Source of the DNA: Desulfobacteraceae bacterium
Lineage (GTDB): Bacteria > Desulfobacterota > Desulfobacteria > Desulfobacterales > JACKCP01
Length of the DNA: 64,000 nt
Reading direction: 5' to 3'
NCBI GenBank assembly: GCA_020633955.1
Contig: JACKCP010000006.1
Coordinates: 102,501 to 166,500 of the forward strand
Part shown: piece by piece, positions 42,098-50,468 of the stretch
Layout: each line of letters starts with the position of its first letter
How positions within the stretch are numbered: the first letter of the stretch is position 1
The notes under the pieces: generated by a model
What the model was told of the DNA's origin: nothing
The model's database searches: none
What the model saw: the letters and a program-made list of their open reading frames with translations, nothing else
Translations under genes and position numbers: made by a program

Positions 42098-42962
42098 TTT
42101 TTATCCTTTCCAGTTCAAGAGCTGTTTCATAAACAAATTTTGCAGGACCAGTCTTGAAAATGTGATTGTTGGCCCTGTTCCACTTTATATCAAGGCTTCC
42201 TCCCTTTAGCCTTACAGCAACTTCCTCTGAGGTCTTGTTATTGAGCACACAGGCGGCAACACAGGCACATGCGCCTGTACCGCAGGCAAGTGTTTCTCCT
42301 GCTCCCCGTTCCCAGACCCTTACTGATATTTCATTTTCCGAAAGAACCTTAACAAATTCAACATTTGTTTTCTTTGGAAAAATTTCCAGATTTTCAATTG
42401 CAGGCCCAAGCTTAAAAAAGAGTGAATCTTCCATATCATTTTCTATAAAAATCACTGCATGAGGATTGCCCATGGAAACAGCAGTTATTTCAAGCTCATT
42501 TCCAAGAACTTCTATTTTTTCAGAAACAATCCGGCCCTCTTTCAAAGTGCATGGAATTTGTTTCCCCTCAAAAACCGGCTCTCCCATATCAACCTTGACA
42601 AGCTCAACAACTCCTTCAAAATTAATATCAAGAAGGGGAACTATACTTCCCGCCTTTGTTTCAATATTTATTATCTTTTGCATGAGTATTGATTTTTCAT
42701 AGATATATTTTGAAAAACATCTTATCCCGTTACCGCACATCTCAGCTTCAGAACCATCTGAGTTGAAAATTCTGAAACCAATATCATGGGTTTTGGAGCT
42801 TACCGCAACAATAAACCCGTCAGCTCCAAGTCCAAATCTTCGATGACATAATTTTTTTGCCAGCGTTCCATAATCAATTTCATTTGAAATTGAGGATTTC
42901 CTGTCATCTGAAAGAATAAAGTCATTTCCGATTCCGTGCATTTTAGAAAGCTTGATCAGCAT
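42087..42962 (-). CDS. dapF: Diaminopimelate epimerase
   Basis: 291 aa. Interconverts LL- and meso-diaminopimelate (EC 5.1.1.7) for lysine and peptidoglycan. The two catalytic cysteines are in EMCGNGIRCF and ETLACGTGACA, with MHGIGNDFI and the substrate site MGNPHAVIF. The ATG at 42962 (MLIKLSKMHG) with GGGGAG upstream is chosen over the 20-codon longer frame. Lies 69 bases after the lysine-aminomutase-like gene and overlaps the phosphorylase gene. Confidence 0.95.
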   Translation of the reverse strand: MLIKLSKMHGIGNDFILSDDRKSSISNEIDYGTLAKKLCHRRFGLGADGFIVAVSSKTHDIGFRIFNSDGSEAEMCGNGIRCFSKYIYEKSILMQKIINIETKAGSIVPLLDINFEGVVELVKVDMGEPVFEGKQIPCTLKEGRIVSEKIEVLGNELEITAVSMGNPHAVIFIENDMEDSLFFKLGPAIENLEIFPKKTNVEFVKVLSENEISVRVWERGAGETLACGTGACACVAACVLNNKTSEEVAVRLKGGSLDIKWNRANNHIFKTGPAKFVYETALELERIKNDL

Positions 42963-43031
42963 AGTGCCATTTCTCCCCAAAGGGTTAGTCAGGTGCGGAA
43001 TAAAGACAGCCTTTTTTGTCAATCCTTAAAG

Positions 43032-44102
43032 TTACAATGGATATCTGTACAATTTCCCCTTAAAGTTTTCAACTTCTATATAATCTGCGCCCTTTCCCCT
43101 GATATATTCAGGAAGAAGAGGAACCTTTCCGCCTCCGTCTGGCAAGTCTATCATATAATAGGGAACAGCCAAACCGCTTATTTGGCCCCTGAGCATTTTC
43201 ATGATTTTTATACCCTTTTCAATATCAGGACGCAAATGATCAGTTCCCTTTATTGGATCAGGATGATGAAGATAATAAGGTTTTATCTTGATTTTCAAAA
43301 GATTTGTAAAAAGGTCTGAAAGTGCTTTGAAATTATCATTTACACCTTTTAAAAAGACACTCTGACAACCAAGAGGGATTCCGTAATCACAGGCTTTGAA
43401 AGAAGCCTTTTTTGTTTCTCCGGTTATTTCCATTGAGTGGTTAAAATGGGTATTTATATAAACAGGCTCATATTTTTTTATTATTTTACAAAGATTTTCT
43501 GTAATTCTCTGGGGAAGGGTTGAAAAGGTTCTGGTATGTATTCTTAAAATGGAATCTTTTTTGATTTTCCTCAAACCGGCAAGAATAAACTCAATTTTTT
43601 CATCGGAAACTAGAAGGGGATCTCCCCCTGAAAGAATGATGTCATCTATTTCATCATGACTTTCAAGATAATTTAAAATATCACTGAAATTATCAAAAAA
43701 AGTCTCTTCGTGAAGACCGACTCTTCTTTTTCTCATGCAGTGTCTGCAATAAACTGCACATTTGTCCGACACAAGCAGGATCACACGATTTTTATATCTG
43801 TGAATAAGATTTGGAACAGGAGATAAAATATTATCTTCAAGAAAAGGATCTTCTGACCCATTGGACTTGCAAAGTTCTTTTTCATCGGGAATTGCCTGAA
43901 GCCACAAAGGATCATTTTTTTCTTTTATGAGAGAGAAAAAATATCTGTTTATTCTAAAGGGATAAACCCTGTGAACCTTAAAGATTTCTTTATCAGCCTG
44001 AAATTTATCACAAATTTCCTCAGGAGTCACAAGGTCGGAAACATAGTTTTTCCATTGGTCTTTTTGATGCAAATTTAACCTGCCTTTTTTAAAAAAAGGC
44101 AT
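43032..44102 (-). CDS. Lysine 2,3-aminomutase-family radical SAM enzyme
   Basis: 356 aa. Moves the alpha-amino group of lysine (or a related residue) to C-3 using SAM, an Fe-S cluster and PLP. Cluster cysteines Cys115, Cys119, Cys122 (CAVYCRHC), GGDPLL, and the lysine/PLP region PYYMIDLPDGGGKVPLLPEY. It is shorter than KamA (about 416 aa) and close in size to EpmB, which acts on elongation factor P; no efp or epmA is in the window. Being beside dapF hints at lysine metabolism. Start ATG lacks a clear ribosome site. Confidence 0.82.
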   Translation of the reverse strand: MPFFKKGRLNLHQKDQWKNYVSDLVTPEEICDKFQADKEIFKVHRVYPFRINRYFFSLIKEKNDPLWLQAIPDEKELCKSNGSEDPFLEDNILSPVPNLIHRYKNRVILLVSDKCAVYCRHCMRKRRVGLHEETFFDNFSDILNYLESHDEIDDIILSGGDPLLVSDEKIEFILAGLRKIKKDSILRIHTRTFSTLPQRITENLCKIIKKYEPVYINTHFNHSMEITGETKKASFKACDYGIPLGCQSVFLKGVNDNFKALSDLFTNLLKIKIKPYYLHHPDPIKGTDHLRPDIEKGIKIMKMLRGQISGLAVPYYMIDLPDGGGKVPLLPEYIRGKGADYIEVENFKGKLYRYPL

Positions 44103-44139
44103 TATCTAATTTAGTTTTTGATTTGTAAAGCCAAGAGTT

Positions 44140-44315
44140 GCAAGTGTTCAGCTAAAACATTAAGGGCTTTTGTATTTTTCCAGAGCTTTATTCCCGTCAA
44201 TGCTTAGAGGCAGGAAAAAAGAAAAAATTTTTATACCGAAACCGGCTCATAAAAAAATATACAAACCGTTCTTAGAAAAAAAAAGGCCGTTTTCGTTCAG
44301 CAACTGATTATTAAC
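44140..44315 (+). repeat. MITE-like palindromic element, diverged copy D
   Basis: About 176 bp, left end GCAAGTGTTCAGCTAAAA (10 of 12 against GTAACTGTTCAG), right end near CTGATTATTAAC, with a central GAAACCGGCTC arm. No convincing flanking duplication, so the oldest copy here. Contains a relative of the 29-base motif at 44285-44304. Confidence 0.6.
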
Positions 44316-44335
44316 AGGATTTTCATTTAAGGCTT

Positions 44336-44366
44336 TAAAAATAATGGCGGTTAAAACCGCCATTAT
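44336..44366 (-). terminator. Terminator after hsp20
   Basis: Perfect 12-bp stem ATAATGGCGGTT / AACCGCCATTAT (44341-44366), followed by a T run on the minus strand, just after the Hsp20 stop. Confidence 0.9.
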
Positions 44367-44371
44367 CAGGT

Positions 44372-44827
44372 TTATTCTTCAAGAGCCACGTTGATTTTCT
44401 TGGGCTTTTTCTCTTCAGGCTTTGGAATTTCCAGAACAAGAACACCATCTTTGAATTTTGCAGAAATCTTTTCTACATCAACATCCATTGGAATTGTAAA
44501 TGCCCTGTGGAATTTTCCAGTGAATCTTTCTCTTCTGTAATAGTTGTCTGAGTTTTCCTCTTTTTCTATTTTTCTTTCACCCTTGATAGAAAGAACATTG
44601 TCATTTACTTCAACATTTACATCTTCCTTTTTGACTCCTGCAAGTTCAATTTCAACAATAATTGCATCTGCTGTCTCATAAATATCTGATGCCGGTTTCC
44701 ATGCTCCTACAGCAGCTTCATCCATATCTGAGGAATCCATTCTGGAAAATACATCATCAAACATTCTGTTAATTCTGTCCTGAAGACTTGCTACATTTCT
44801 AAAGGGTTCCCATCTTACAATTGCCAT
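44372..44827 (-). CDS. Hsp20/alpha-crystallin small heat-shock protein
   Basis: 151 aa ATP-independent holdase that binds unfolding proteins. N-terminus MAIVRWEPFRNVASLQDRIN is typical; the alpha-crystallin domain runs from about 45 to 140 (WKPASDIYETADAIIVEIEL to FKDGVLVLEIPKPEE), with the conserved A-x-x-x-x-G-V-L-like motif as AKFKDGVLVLEIP. Start ATG has GGAGGT. It is monocistronic, between element copies D and E. Confidence 0.94.
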   Translation of the reverse strand: MAIVRWEPFRNVASLQDRINRMFDDVFSRMDSSDMDEAAVGAWKPASDIYETADAIIVEIELAGVKKEDVNVEVNDNVLSIKGERKIEKEENSDNYYRRERFTGKFHRAFTIPMDVDVEKISAKFKDGVLVLEIPKPEEKKPKKINVALEE

Positions 44828-45190
44828 ATTATACCTCCATTATTACTTATTGTTTTGTAAAAAATCAGCCAAAACAGCTTAATATTAAATATAAATTACA
44901 GTAAGTTATATATCTGTCTTTGTTTTGAACTAAAAGTAATCATAGGCTGGATACTGTCAATACTATTTTAAAAATTTTTTTTATTTTTTTCTGATTTATC
45001 TTTTTATAACAGAAGATTAATAAAAAACTACCGGATAACTTGGTAAGTAAAATAATAAAATTTTGGTTTAGAAAAAATTAATCACATTTCAGACCTTGTC
45101 AACAGCAGCGGGAGGTTCCAATCTTATATGGAAAATTTATTTTTTTTATTGTAAGAAGCAGATTGAAAAATGATTATTTTTACACAAACA
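44828..45190. other. AT-rich intergenic region upstream of hsp20
   Basis: 360 bases without a coding frame I can support. It holds the hsp20 promoter (read leftward) and ends at element copy E. No clear HrcA/CIRCE-type inverted repeat is visible. Confidence 0.5.
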
Positions 45191-45357
45191 GTAACTGTTC
45201 AGTTCAATTTAGAACGGCTGCTGCATTCTTTCTGAGCCTCATTCTCGCTTAAGCTCCCAGGCAGGAGATAAAAAAACTATCTCCTGAAACCGGCTCAAAA
45301 AAATACAGCATCCGTAGCCAAAACGGATTTTCCTCAGTTTTTAATCTGAATAGTTAC
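45191..45357 (+). repeat. MITE-like palindromic element, copy E
   Basis: 167 bp, best-preserved long form: GTAACTGTTCAG at the left, CTGAATAGTTAC at the right, inner arms CGGCTGCTGCATTC / CAGCATCCG and a central CAGGAGATA / TATCTCCTG hairpin. Flanking octamers CACAAACA (45183-45190) and CACAAATA (45358-45365) agree at 7 of 8. Confidence 0.87.
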
Positions 45358-45376
45358 CACAAATAAAAGCTTAGCC

Positions 45377-46468
45377 ATGAATATTGACAAAAAACTTTTA
45401 ATTTCACTCATAAAAAAACTTGCACTAACACCCGGAAAAAGCCTTGAAGAGTCAAAAAGGGTGGAATTAATTGAAGAGTTCTTAAATTCCAGATCAATAT
45501 TTTTTATAAGGGACAAGACAGACAACATAATCATTCCGATTCATCAGGGAAAAAAAGAAGAAACAATTATTTTTGATGCACACACAGATGTTGCAGGAAA
45601 AGGTTTTTGTGAAAAATTTGAAGAAACCCCGTCTGTTATAAAAGGCCAGGGATGTGCAGATGACCTTCTTGCTGTAGCCATGCTTCTTGTCCTATCCGAA
45701 AAACTCCAGAGTAAAATTATTAAAAAGCCTTTTACAATTCTTCTGTCATCTGCTGAAGAAGGTAATGGAAGCCTGAAAGGCGTAAAAAACTTTATTGCAG
45801 AATTCAATTCAATTCCAGAGCTCTTTGTATCATTTGATCTGTCATACAACACCCTTTCATTTAAAGGACTTGGCTCCAAAAGATTTGAATGTGAAATTTC
45901 AACAAAAGGAGGACACAGTTTTGAAGACTATGGAAATCCCAATGCAATAGAAGTGATGTGTTCTCTTGTAACATCCATAAAGGAAAAAACTGCTCATGAG
46001 TTTTCAAATCAAAGACCTACATTCAATGCTGGAAGAATTACAGGAGGAACATCAGTAAATATGATTGCAGATTACTGTTCCTGTATCTTTGAATTCAGGT
46101 CTGAATCTGAAAAAATACTTCAAAAGGCAGAGGATATTACCTTTAAAACTGCCAAAGCCATTGAATCCAGGGACATAAATATTTCAATCAAAGACTTTGG
46201 CTCAAGACCAGGTGCTTTTTCAGTAAATGAGGATCAGATTTTTAAAAAAATCATGCCTGTTTTTAAGAAAAATAATATTTCACCTGAAATAAAATCCATG
46301 AGCACCAATATAAATGCATCACTGAGCAATCACTGGCCATCATTTTGCACAGGCCTTTGCCAATGCGGAAATTTTCATACGGAAAACGAATATATAAATA
46401 AGGATTCCATTGATAAAGGCTGGAATCTTCTTATTGGACTTATAAAAGAGTTTGGTATAATCTGCTGA
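45377..46468 (+). CDS. M20-family metallopeptidase
   Basis: 363 aa. Zinc exopeptidase fold: FDAHTDVAG, GCADDLLAVAML, SSAEEGNGSLKG (catalytic Glu pair), the dimerisation domain with STKGGHSFEDYG and TGGTSVNMIAD, and the last ligand in the GNFHTENEY segment. Likely a cytoplasmic di/tripeptidase or deacylase (PepT-like). It begins just after repeat E and leads a tight plus-strand run: 2 bases to the next gene, then 1 base, then 15. Confidence 0.85.
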   Translation: MNIDKKLLISLIKKLALTPGKSLEESKRVELIEEFLNSRSIFFIRDKTDNIIIPIHQGKKEETIIFDAHTDVAGKGFCEKFEETPSVIKGQGCADDLLAVAMLLVLSEKLQSKIIKKPFTILLSSAEEGNGSLKGVKNFIAEFNSIPELFVSFDLSYNTLSFKGLGSKRFECEISTKGGHSFEDYGNPNAIEVMCSLVTSIKEKTAHEFSNQRPTFNAGRITGGTSVNMIADYCSCIFEFRSESEKILQKAEDITFKTAKAIESRDINISIKDFGSRPGAFSVNEDQIFKKIMPVFKKNNISPEIKSMSTNINASLSNHWPSFCTGLCQCGNFHTENEYINKDSIDKGWNLLIGLIKEFGIIC

Positions 46469-46470
46469 TC

Positions 46471-47019
46471 ATGACTAATAAATTAAACTTAAAAAATTCA
46501 GCTCTTGTTGTCACAGATGTTCAGGAAAAACTGTTTAATTCCATGTTTGAAAAAGTGGAATTGAAAAATAATCTCATAAAACTTATCAAGGGATTTGAAA
46601 TATTAAAAATACCTGCCGTTTTTCTTGAACAAAATCCAAAAGGCCTTGGAAATACAATTCCGGAAATAAAAGACCTTGGATTCATGCCTGAAAAATTTGA
46701 AAAAATGACATTCGGCATAAAAGGACATGAAAAATTTTTCAGCCATATTGATAAAATGAAAATAAAAAACATTTTCATCTGCGGAATAGAAGCCCATGTT
46801 TGTGTTATGCAGTGCACCAGAGATCTGATCAGAAATGGTCTTGGTGTCCATCTTGTATCCGACTGCGTATCCTCAAGAAGAAAAAAAGACTTGAAAACAG
46901 GCATAAAAAGAATGATTTATGAAAATGCAGTTATTTCTTCCTGCGAAACAGCCTTGTTTGAAATACTTGAAACATGTGAAAGAAAAGAGTTTAAACAGAT
47001 TTTAGAACTGGTAAAATAA
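46471..47019 (+). CDS. Isochorismatase-like cysteine hydrolase
   Basis: 182 aa. Rossmann-type hydrolase with the Asp-Lys-Cys triad: Asp in VVTDVQEKLF, Lys in the EKMTFGIKG region and Cys in ICGIEAHVCVMQ. Substrate not assignable (nicotinamide, ureido and similar amides are typical). Second gene of the run starting with the M20 peptidase. Confidence 0.85.
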   Translation: MTNKLNLKNSALVVTDVQEKLFNSMFEKVELKNNLIKLIKGFEILKIPAVFLEQNPKGLGNTIPEIKDLGFMPEKFEKMTFGIKGHEKFFSHIDKMKIKNIFICGIEAHVCVMQCTRDLIRNGLGVHLVSDCVSSRRKKDLKTGIKRMIYENAVISSCETALFEILETCERKEFKQILELVK

Positions 47020-47020
47020 A

Positions 47021-48406
47021 ATGAAATTATTTTTGGAAAGCTTAAAAAAAAATCTCTACCTTTTTTTCAAAGACCCCGTTGGAAAACTTGAAATCCAGCC
47101 TCAGCTGAAAAGAGCCCTTTATGACCTTAATTTTAAAGGTCTCACCCCTATCCAGAAAAAAGCACTGCCAAAAGGCATCAAGAAAAGAGATATTATAGGT
47201 CAGGCACAGACAGGCACAGGAAAAACAGCTGCCTATCTTACAATACTCTTTTCCGGGCTTTTAAAATCAAAGTCAGACCATAATCACCCAAGGGCCCTTA
47301 TTCTTGCACCAACAAGAGAGCTTGTTGTTCAGATTTACAATGAGGCTTTGAAAATTGGGGTATATACAGATTTAAAGTCTGTATGCATTTACGGCGGCGA
47401 TGACATGAACAGACAAAGACAGGTACTGAGAGAAAATCCTCAGATAATAATTGCAACTCCTGGAAGGCTTTTGGGATTTATGGAAGAACGTATCATAAAT
47501 CTTTCCAGAACTGAGATTTTTGTTATTGATGAAGCAGACAGAATGCTTGATATGGGCTTCATGCCTGACGTAAGAAGAATAGAGTCTAAACTTCCGGCAA
47601 AAGGCAAAAGACAGACACTTTTTTTCAGTGCAACACTTCCTGAAAAGGTAACAAGGTTTGCACTTAACTGGACAGTAAACCCGAAAGAAATCAGGATTGA
47701 TCCCGAACATATAACCTCTGAAAATATTGAGCAGAAAACTTACCTTGCAACAAGTGAACAAAAATTTCCCCTGCTTCTGAATTTTATAAAAAAGAAAAAA
47801 GCAAAAAACACTATTATATTCACAAACCAGAAATACGTTGCCAAGGAAATTTATGACAAACTGAGAAGATACAGGGTAAACTGCAGGCTTTTAACAGGCG
47901 ATGTAGTACAAAATAAAAGATTAAAGGCTTTAGAGGATTTTCAAAAGGGAAGATCACATATACTCATTGCAACAGATGTTGCAGCAAGGGGGCTTCACAT
48001 TGACAATGTAACCCATGTAATAAACTACAACATGCCAAACAAGGCAGAAAACTATGTGCATAGAATAGGCCGAACAGGGCGTGCAGGAAAAAAAGGGAAG
48101 TCAATAAGCTTTGCATGCCAGGAGGATTCTTTCTACATTCCTGCAATAGAAGAGTTTACAGAAACAAAATTTCATTGTGAATACCCGCCTGAAGAATGGC
48201 TCATTTTACCCCCTCCTCCGCCGCTTGTTAAGGAAGCCGTTAAAAAAACAAGGGAAGTTTCCCAGCCAAGGAAAATAAAAAAGCCGCCAGCTAAAATAAT
48301 TACTGCTCCAAAGCCTTTAAATCGAAAGCCGGAGAACAGCGCAGTTAAGAAAAAAATGGCTAAGACAATTTATAAAGATGGAAAAATGATAAGGATAGAC
48401 CAGTAA
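47021..48406 (+). CDS. DEAD-box RNA helicase, RhlB/RhlE-like
   Basis: 461 aa. Q motif LTPIQKKALP, Walker A AQTGTGKT, PTRELVVQ, VIDEADRMLDMGF, SATLPEK, ATDVAARGLHID and HRIGRTGRAGKKG are all present. After the core comes EYPPEEWLILPPPPPL, RhlB-like, and a Lys/Pro-rich basic tail of about 60 residues that probably binds RNA. Second DEAD-box helicase of the window, without the DbpA-type domain of the first. Begins one base after the cysteine hydrolase stop. Confidence 0.92.
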   Translation: MKLFLESLKKNLYLFFKDPVGKLEIQPQLKRALYDLNFKGLTPIQKKALPKGIKKRDIIGQAQTGTGKTAAYLTILFSGLLKSKSDHNHPRALILAPTRELVVQIYNEALKIGVYTDLKSVCIYGGDDMNRQRQVLRENPQIIIATPGRLLGFMEERIINLSRTEIFVIDEADRMLDMGFMPDVRRIESKLPAKGKRQTLFFSATLPEKVTRFALNWTVNPKEIRIDPEHITSENIEQKTYLATSEQKFPLLLNFIKKKKAKNTIIFTNQKYVAKEIYDKLRRYRVNCRLLTGDVVQNKRLKALEDFQKGRSHILIATDVAARGLHIDNVTHVINYNMPNKAENYVHRIGRTGRAGKKGKSISFACQEDSFYIPAIEEFTETKFHCEYPPEEWLILPPPPPLVKEAVKKTREVSQPRKIKKPPAKIITAPKPLNRKPENSAVKKKMAKTIYKDGKMIRIDQ

Positions 48407-48421
48407 TTTCAGGATAATTTT

Positions 48422-49135
48422 ATGTACAAGTCACTTCTGCTCAGCAATTCATCAATGCCTGGAACTCCATATCTTGAATGGTGCAGGGATATTTTAAACG
48501 ACTTTTTAAAATCAAAAAAAAATATCATTTTCATACCATATGCTGCCGTAAGATTTTCCTTTGATGAATATGAAAACATGGTTTTAAAGGGTCTTTCCAT
48601 TGATAAAAAAAGATTTCGTTCAATTCATGCATTAAAGGAAAAAATAAAGGAGATAAAAAACTGCGATGCAGTTGTTACAGGCGGTGGAAACACCTTTGTC
48701 CTGAAAAAAAGACTTGAGGATGAAAATTTATTCAATGAAATAAAGGCAAAAATCAAAGACCCGGATTTCTTATACTCGGGCTGGAGTGCAGGAGCAAACC
48801 TTGGAGGTCTGTCAATAAAAACCACAAATGACATGCCAATAGTTCAGCCCCTTGATTTTAATGGCCTTGGCTCAGCACATTTCCAGATTAATCCCCATTA
48901 TACTGATAAGGCACTTGAAAACCACGGAGGTGAATCAAGGGATGACAGACTCACTGAATTTTCAATTGTAAATCCAAATGTATTTTGTGCGGCCATACCC
49001 GAGGGAAGCGGGCTTTTTGTTGAAACAAACGGGAAAAAAGCCAGGTATTTTTCCATAGAAAAACCCGGAAAAATATTTCATCAGGGACAGATTCAGCGCA
49101 GTCTAAAAAACGGCGAAATTTTTGAAATTCCATGA
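48422..49135 (+). CDS. pepE: Peptidase E (alpha-aspartyl dipeptidase)
   Basis: 237 aa. S51-family serine peptidase cleaving Asp-Xaa dipeptides. Nucleophile Ser in YSGWSAGANLG, GGGNTFVLKK, FQINPHYTD (catalytic His) and IPEGSGLFVE. Start ATG has AGGATA. Ends with ATGA overlap into rsmE. Confidence 0.92.
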   Translation: MYKSLLLSNSSMPGTPYLEWCRDILNDFLKSKKNIIFIPYAAVRFSFDEYENMVLKGLSIDKKRFRSIHALKEKIKEIKNCDAVVTGGGNTFVLKKRLEDENLFNEIKAKIKDPDFLYSGWSAGANLGGLSIKTTNDMPIVQPLDFNGLGSAHFQINPHYTDKALENHGGESRDDRLTEFSIVNPNVFCAAIPEGSGLFVETNGKKARYFSIEKPGKIFHQGQIQRSLKNGEIFEIP

Positions 49136-49845
49136 ATATTCTTTTATTTGACTCAAAGGATTTAAGACCTGACAATACAATTGAAATTTCAGGTGATAAG
49201 GCCCTTCATATTATAAAAGTATTGAAACTTTCTAAAAACGATTCAATTAAAACCGGAGAAATAAACGGGAAAACAGGCATTTCAAAAATTCTTTCAATAA
49301 AAGACAACAAGGTTCTCCTTAAACCCTGCCACGACAAAGACCCTGCACCAGCCATTGAAACAACACTTGTAACAGCACTTCCAAGACCAAAGGCCGCAAG
49401 AAGAATTATTTATTCTGCAGCACTGCTTGGTGTAAAAAAAATTTATCTTATAAATTCATCAAAAGTTGAAAAGAGCTACTGGCAAAGCCCCCTCATAGAT
49501 GAGCCTGAAATTGAAAAACAGCTTATAAATGCACTTGAGCAAAGCGTAGACACTGTCATGCCTCAGGTTATAAAAAAAAATCTTTTCAAGCCTTTTTGCG
49601 AAGACGAGCTTCCACGGATCATAAAAAATTCTAAGGGATATCTTCTTGATCCCTACTCTTCAGTCCCATTCCCCAGAGAGCCGGAAAAAACACATTCTAT
49701 TGTCATCATAGGCCCTGACGGAGGATTTACAGACTATGAAAACAAAAAAATAATTGAAGCAGGCGCAAAACCTTATTTTATGGGAAAAAGGATTTTAAAG
49801 GTTGAAACTTCTGTTGTGGCTGCAATATCAAAATTCATTTATTAG
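49132..49845 (+). CDS. rsmE: 16S rRNA m3U1498 methyltransferase RsmE
   Basis: 237 aa SPOUT methyltransferase. N-terminal PUA-like domain with KALHIIKVLKLSKND, central LVTALPRPKAARRIIYSAALLGVKK and the SAM knot IIGPDGGFTDYENKK, GKRILKVETSVVAAIS. Translationally coupled to pepE by a 4-base overlap. Confidence 0.95.
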   Translation: MNILLFDSKDLRPDNTIEISGDKALHIIKVLKLSKNDSIKTGEINGKTGISKILSIKDNKVLLKPCHDKDPAPAIETTLVTALPRPKAARRIIYSAALLGVKKIYLINSSKVEKSYWQSPLIDEPEIEKQLINALEQSVDTVMPQVIKKNLFKPFCEDELPRIIKNSKGYLLDPYSSVPFPREPEKTHSIVIIGPDGGFTDYENKKIIEAGAKPYFMGKRILKVETSVVAAISKFIY

Positions 49846-49963
49846 CCCAATAAAAAACTTAAAATCTTGAAAAACTTTTTTATTAATCTATATTTTAAAT
49901 ACTAAGCCTTACATAGAGAACACACCTGAAGAACAAAAAGTTCAAAAAGAAGGAGCCTTATAA

Positions 49964-50398
49964 ATGAGCTACATCAAAATCAGATTTGGAAATCCGGTGG
50001 ACTGTGCCGGCAGCAACAAATATCAGATGTTCCAGACAATAAATCCAATGTTTTCATTTGAAGATACATGGAAACCCCAGATGGATATTTATGAAACTGA
50101 TGATGAGATTATTCTTACAGCAGAAATTTCAGGAGTTACAAAAGAAGAGCTTGAAATAGAAATAGACGATAAGGCGGCAAGAATAAGCGGGATAAGAAAA
50201 CCATCGCTTCCTGCAAAAGATGCAAGATACAGGCTTGCCGAAATCCAGTATGGAAAATTTGAAAGGGTAATTTTTCTTCCTGCTCAGATTGATACCGAAA
50301 AAATATCGGCGACATATCAGAACGGATTTCTTCATCTCAGAATGGGCAAGGCCTCAATAAAAAAATTTCATACAATAGAGATTGAAGAAGAGAAATAA
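49964..50398 (+). CDS. Second Hsp20-family small heat-shock protein
   Basis: 144 aa. Alpha-crystallin domain from about 42 to 130 (WKPQMDIYETDDEIILTAEI to ATYQNGFLHLRMGKA), unusually short N-terminal arm with SYIKIRFGNPVD and no C-terminal IxI motif that is clear. It differs clearly from the Hsp20 at 44372. AAGGAG precedes the ATG. It lies 70 bases before lon, so holdase and protease may be expressed together under stress. Confidence 0.9.
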   Translation: MSYIKIRFGNPVDCAGSNKYQMFQTINPMFSFEDTWKPQMDIYETDDEIILTAEISGVTKEELEIEIDDKAARISGIRKPSLPAKDARYRLAEIQYGKFERVIFLPAQIDTEKISATYQNGFLHLRMGKASIKKFHTIEIEEEK

Positions 50399-50468
50399 AT
50401 TATTAGAATAAAAATTACCTGTATTTCTGACTGAAATCGAAATCAATCTAACCTTGGAGGTAAAAAAT

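Noticed and set aside
49846..49963. A/T-rich hairpin after rsmE
   Set aside because: Pairing is limited to A and T runs expected in such AT-rich DNA.
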